Assembly: GCF_001653755.1 (NCBI RefSeq)
Contig: NZ_CP015125.1
Coordinates: 1,176,001-1,240,000 of the forward strand
Direction of reading: 5' to 3'
From: Dokdonia donghaensis DSW-1
GTDB lineage: Bacteria; Bacteroidota; Bacteroidia; Flavobacteriales; Flavobacteriaceae
Length of the DNA stretch: 64,000 bases
Under the pieces are notes generated by a model. It searched no databases, had not been told where the DNA came from, and was given only the letters and a program-made list of their open reading frames with translations. Shown here piece after piece: positions 60,661 to 64,000 of this stretch. How positions within the stretch are numbered: position 1 is the stretch's first letter; each line of letters opens with the position of its first letter. The position numbers and the translations under genes were made by a program.

Positions 60661-62880
60661 CTAAAAAGTCACAGCTATTTTTCCTCTTATGAAGAAGGGT
60701 GTGCCTGGAGTAAAGTGAATCTCTTCAACTGGGGTTGCCTCGTTAAAAAGTCTACTTTCTGTTGCAAATTGTGTTTCATTCCACTCAGTGTCAAATAGGT
60801 TTTCTATAATGATTCCATAAGTCCAGTTGTTTACTTTATAATTAAGATTCATATCTGTAATAAAGTAACCCTCTGCAATAATAGAATTGTCTTCATTTGC
60901 AGCTCTGTCATCTATATATCGATACGCTAGAGAACCCGAAAAGGCTCCTAGGTTATCTACATTAATACCACCTACAGCTGTAAAATCTGGTGCGAGAGGA
61001 ATTAAATCTTCTCCGTCTGGCTCATCTGTACTCCTAGCATAGGTGTAGTTTACATCTGAGTAAGCATATAACCAGTCGTTAAACTGGTAGCGAGCCCCCA
61101 GCTCAACACCCACTCTACGAGAGCGACCGCTAGGTTCTACAATACCTGCATCACCTACATACACAAATTCTTGATTTAGAAAAAGACTCCATAGCGCTGC
61201 ATTTACCACTAGCCTGCTCGCAGGTTTTATAATTGTACCTATGTCAATACCATAAGCAGCGGGTAATATATCTTCCCCTTCATTTGCCACAACGACACGC
61301 GTGTCATTAGAGTGAAAACCTACACCTGTTTTTAAGAAATATTGAAAGGTAGTAGAGGGTGTATAAATAACATTAAGCTTAGGACTTACAGCAACTTTGT
61401 TCTCACTACGATTGTCATAAACCGGGCTAAGCTTGTTATTGTAATCAAATTTAAAATAATCGAGACGTAGCGATGGGTTAATATTCCAGTTACCTTTTTT
61501 AAACTCAGCATTAAAAAAAGCAAACGCATTAAGCTCATCTACATCGCCATAAGAAAGTCTTTCAAGCGTCTCACGACGATTTTTTGTGCGCGACAATTCA
61601 ACATCATTTACATCGTCATATCTAAAGCCAGCACCAGCTTGATAATCTAGATCAAAACTAGCAAGCTCTTTCCCTTTTCTCTCAAAGATGCTATTTACTC
61701 CCATTAGTAAACGATCTTCATATTGCCTTATCTGATCTCCGTTTATAGGGTCTTCTAAAAAGAAGGTGAAATTTGAGAACAACTCAAAGTCATATTTAGA
61801 TAAAAAAGCATTTGTGGTAAACGAGTCGTTTTCATTTAAATTCTTAGTGTAGTTTAGTGATACGTTACTACGGCTTGTGTTACCACCCTCTGTGTCATCT
61901 ATAGCTCCAAAACGATCTATTAGTCCTGCGTCTACAGCGCGCTGTGGTATTTGTCCAGATGCGTCCCATTTACTTTGGAAGTGCGATACGGTGAGGTCAA
62001 GCTTTTCTTCACCAGGGCGGTCATAAACATACTTACTCATAAGGTTAATACGGTTGAAGTTTTGAGGTGAATTTACAGGTCCATCTGTAAGATAAACTTC
62101 AGAGGCTAGGTATAGAGAATTATAATCACTATTGATAACAGGAAATAATCCGGCAAAGCGTTGCGTATTAAACTGGCCAACTTCTAGCGTGACTTGGTTT
62201 TGTTCTAAAACATCTTTTAGCTTTAAATCAATATATCCAGCTGTTGCAAAATTACCTTGACTTGCAGTAAAAGGTCCTTTACCAAATTCTATATTATTTA
62301 TAGTTTCTGGTATGACAAAGTGTAGATCTGAGTACCCTTGACCGTGAGCGTGAGATACCATATTTACGGGTAAGCCGTCTACACTTAGCGCGAGATCTGT
62401 ACCGTGATCTATATCAAAACCTCGTAAAAATAGCTGCTCTGCCTTACCGCCACCGGCGTGTTGACCTATAATGAGACCAGGCACTTTCCTTAAAATTTCT
62501 TGTGAGGACTTAACAGGGTTGTTTTTTACATCTATATCAACAATGCGACTTAGTTGATCTACTTCAGACACTATCACAATTTGATCTAAAGAAACTGATG
62601 ATGGTGTTAGTATTACTTGCAACGACGTTTGTTGATCTGTAATTACTTCAAGTAGGGTCTCGTGACCTATGCGTGAGAAATATAATGAGTCGCCTTTTTT
62701 TGTATTAGGTATGGCAAAATAACCTGTAGTGTTAGTATGACTATGTTGTCCAGAGGTTTTATTAAAAATGTTTACATCTTCTAGTGGAGACGAGTTAGTG
62801 TCTAATACGACACCTGTTATAGATTGCCCATATAATGGGATAATAAAGAGCATAGCAAATGCTCCAATAAGGATTTTCAT
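60661..62880 (-). CDS. TonB-dependent receptor, likely for a metal or metal complex
   Basis: 739 residues. Signal peptide (ILIGAFAMLFIIPLYGQ), a CarboxypepD_reg-like domain (ITGVVLDTNSSPLEDVNIF, ~20-100), a plug (ILRKVPGLIIGQHAGGGKAE ... SVDGLPVNMVSHAHGQGYSD, ~128-240) and a barrel ending FFIRGKIAVTF, a normal C-terminal aromatic strand. The plug is rich in histidine (SHAHGQGYSDLHF) and the next upstream gene encodes a His-rich secreted protein, which together suggest zinc or copper; this is inference. Confidence 0.9.
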   Translation of the reverse strand: MKILIGAFAMLFIIPLYGQSITGVVLDTNSSPLEDVNIFNKTSGQHSHTNTTGYFAIPNTKKGDSLYFSRIGHETLLEVITDQQTSLQVILTPSSVSLDQIVIVSEVDQLSRIVDIDVKNNPVKSSQEILRKVPGLIIGQHAGGGKAEQLFLRGFDIDHGTDLALSVDGLPVNMVSHAHGQGYSDLHFVIPETINNIEFGKGPFTASQGNFATAGYIDLKLKDVLEQNQVTLEVGQFNTQRFAGLFPVINSDYNSLYLASEVYLTDGPVNSPQNFNRINLMSKYVYDRPGEEKLDLTVSHFQSKWDASGQIPQRAVDAGLIDRFGAIDDTEGGNTSRSNVSLNYTKNLNENDSFTTNAFLSKYDFELFSNFTFFLEDPINGDQIRQYEDRLLMGVNSIFERKGKELASFDLDYQAGAGFRYDDVNDVELSRTKNRRETLERLSYGDVDELNAFAFFNAEFKKGNWNINPSLRLDYFKFDYNNKLSPVYDNRSENKVAVSPKLNVIYTPSTTFQYFLKTGVGFHSNDTRVVVANEGEDILPAAYGIDIGTIIKPASRLVVNAALWSLFLNQEFVYVGDAGIVEPSGRSRRVGVELGARYQFNDWLYAYSDVNYTYARSTDEPDGEDLIPLAPDFTAVGGINVDNLGAFSGSLAYRYIDDRAANEDNSIIAEGYFITDMNLNYKVNNWTYGIIIENLFDTEWNETQFATESRLFNEATPVEEIHFTPGTPFFIRGKIAVTF

Positions 62881-62969
62881 ATAATATTTTTTGATAATTT
62901 AATTTTGAGAATGGCATATAGCTTCCCTAGTCCCGAGTGGGCATTGAGGTAAGCTTGATAAAAGGTAAT

Positions 62970-63392
62970 TTATGCTTGTGGGGGCTCAAAAGGCAACCAT
63001 CGTATAGAGGTATATGGTTTTAAAAGGTAGTAGTAATTGTCCTTTTTGCTATTGGCTTGTGGATTTGAAGGCGTTGTGTATCTAGAGATAGATAATCTTT
63101 TGTCTGTATTATAATTTTCTTTTTTTTCAGGAACTTCCTTATCTAAATCTGTGTCAAATAGCTTGACGAGTAAGTCGATGCTTTGATGGTCGTGTTGAGT
63201 ATCATTTATTGTCAGATTAGAGTGCTCGTTATGATGGTGAGCACCGTGATGTGCGCTTTGTGCTATAGCGTGCTCAATAGTGTGGGCGAGTTGTATAAAA
63301 GCATCCTTTGTTGAAGAGACAAAACATATCACTGCAATGCACAAGGTTAATGTGGTTAATGATTTTGATATGTGTTGCTTTTGTTTCAGAAT
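62970..63392 (-). CDS. His-rich secreted protein upstream of a TonB-dependent receptor
   Basis: The frame runs from a stop at 63402-63404 down to 62970. Starting at the TTG at 63344 gives 124 residues, but that N terminus (MCIAVICF) lacks positive charges. Reading further up gives LKQKQHISKSLTTLTLCIAV, a typical signal peptide, which would need a rare ATT start at 63392 (140 residues). The mature part has a histidine cluster (HHGAHHHNEHSN, DTQHDHQ). No known domain. Same strand as the receptor, 89 bases upstream of it; probably metal-related. Confidence 0.6.
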   Translation of the reverse strand: MLKQKQHISKSLTTLTLCIAVICFVSSTKDAFIQLAHTIEHAIAQSAHHGAHHHNEHSNLTINDTQHDHQSIDLLVKLFDTDLDKEVPEKKENYNTDKRLSISRYTTPSNPQANSKKDNYYYLLKPYTSIRWLPFEPPQA

Positions 63393-63433
63393 GTTTGGTT
63401 GTTAATTATAGAATCTACGTTAATTTCTTAGGT

Positions 63434-63462
63434 AGGGTTTCATTTTAACAAAACCCTAACAA
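63434..63462 (+). promoter_or_regulatory. Inverted repeat with overlapping TTAACA/CTAACA direct repeat
   Basis: TAGGGTTT pairs with AAACCCTA (63434-63441 and 63452-63459). TTAACA at 63446 and CTAACA at 63457 are 11 bases apart. Resembles the inverted repeat at 57960. Lies between the His-rich gene and the ABC transporter gene, so it could control either. Confidence 0.4.
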
Positions 63463-63567
63463 ATTCAACTGTAACACATAATCACCTTAATAGTCTATAA
63501 TGCTATACACTACCGACGACTAACCAAAACAACCCGAAGTAGTCTTAACAAGAATTTCACAATTAGT

Positions 63568-63582
63568 GACAGATTATCTGTC
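63568..63582 (+). promoter_or_regulatory. Short inverted repeat before the ABC transporter gene
   Basis: GACAGAT-T-ATCTGTC, a 15-base near-perfect palindrome 24 bases before the ATG at 63606; possible operator. Confidence 0.35.
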
Positions 63583-63605
63583 TATATTGTCATAAAGTGT
63601 TGACT

Positions 63606-64000
63606 ATGATAGAAATAAAAGATCTTCATAAATCGTATCAAATGGGGAGCAACTCGCTTCACGTTTTAAAAGGAATCGACTTTTCTGTAAAAGAAGGAGA
63701 GCTAGTCTCTATAATGGGTTCTTCGGGTTCTGGTAAATCTACTTTGCTTAATATTCTAGGTATGCTAGATGAGGCAGATGAGGGAACGTATTATCTAGAC
63801 AATGTTCCCATTAAAAACCTAAACGAAAAGGTTGCCGCTCAGTATAGAAATAAATTTTTAGGATTCATTTTTCAATCATTTAATCTCATCAACTATAAAA
63901 ATGCATTAGACAATGTCTCTATGCCGCTATATTACCAAGGTATGAAGCGAGCAGAGCGCACGGACAGAGCGATGCATTATTTAGAAAAAGTAGGCCTAGC
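63606..64000 (+). CDS. ABC transporter ATP-binding protein, LolD/MacB type (3' end cut by window)
   Basis: 131 complete codons from the ATG at 63606 to the window edge. MIEIKDLHKSYQMG, Walker A GSSGSGKST (~39-47), and the Q loop FIFQSFNLI. The pattern KSYQMGSNSLHVLKGIDFSV is that of the MacB/LolD family of exporters or lipoprotein-release ATPases. The signature LSGGQ and Walker B lie beyond the edge. Likely followed by permease genes. Confidence 0.93.
   Translation, partial: MIEIKDLHKSYQMGSNSLHVLKGIDFSVKEGELVSIMGSSGSGKSTLLNILGMLDEADEGTYYLDNVPIKNLNEKVAAQYRNKFLGFIFQSFNLINYKNALDNVSMPLYYQGMKRAERTDRAMHYLEKVGL

Overview
The window is 64 kb of a low-GC genome of the Bacteroidota, almost certainly a marine-type flavobacterium (Flavobacteriaceae; a Dokdonia/Krokinobacter-like organism is my guess, not proven). 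The evidence is a giant SprA secretion/gliding protein, a RemB-like gliding protein, an alternative complex III operon (actABCDEF) joined to caa3-type oxidase genes, two TonB-dependent receptors with CarboxypepD_reg domains, and promoters of the Bacteroidetes type (TAnnTTTG at -7). The gene content is mostly core chromosome. I see no phage, transposase, rRNA operon or CRISPR array.

Layout. 1-2.6 kb: end of manA, a membrane metallophosphoesterase and a cysteine-less thioredoxin-like protein. 2.6-8.4 kb: minus-strand polysaccharide deacetylase, DUF2723 membrane protein, a small unknown protein and UspA, with a plus-strand tRNA-Gln between. 8.5-13.1 kb: rimP-nusA-infB translation/transcription operon behind a hairpin leader. 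13.4-13.8 kb: small secreted SPOR-like protein. 14-25.9 kb: actABCDEF-coxBA respiratory operon. 26-29.4 kb: ruvB, a cytochrome P450 and queG. 29.5-35.1 kb: two MFS transporters, a trehalase and a PfkB sugar kinase. 35.2-37.5 kb: malic enzyme. 37.7-50.6 kb: ruvA-sprA-gcvH-vanZ, two TonB-like proteins and RemB. 50.7-52.4 kb: lipoprotein, VOC protein and metallo-hydrolase. 52.5-57.9 kb: heme O synthase, two subunit III genes, subunit IV, an unknown protein, SCO, DUF420 and a small CxxC protein, which together supply the rest of the caa3 oxidase and its assembly. 58-62.9 kb: two convergent TonB-dependent receptors, then a His-rich secreted protein, and at the right edge the start of an ABC transporter ATPase.

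The genes make a coherent aerobic heterotroph: ACIII passes electrons from menaquinol through cytochrome c domains to the cox genes, whose missing subunits and assembly factors lie 27 kb downstream; the trehalose block feeds sugar into glycolysis; SprA and RemB serve type IX secretion and gliding.

The most unusual signal is not a gene. A perfect 16-bp palindrome, CGCTTTCGCGAAAGCG (14-bp core GCTTTCGCGAAAGC), occurs 19 times as an intact core plus once with one mismatch. Ten copies are intergenic, often next to terminators. Nine intact copies and the mismatched one lie inside genes, where they are read in only two frames, giving AFAKA or LSRKR. In two secreted proteins the AFAKA peptide forms the signal peptidase cleavage site. 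This looks like a genome-wide dispersed element of unknown function.
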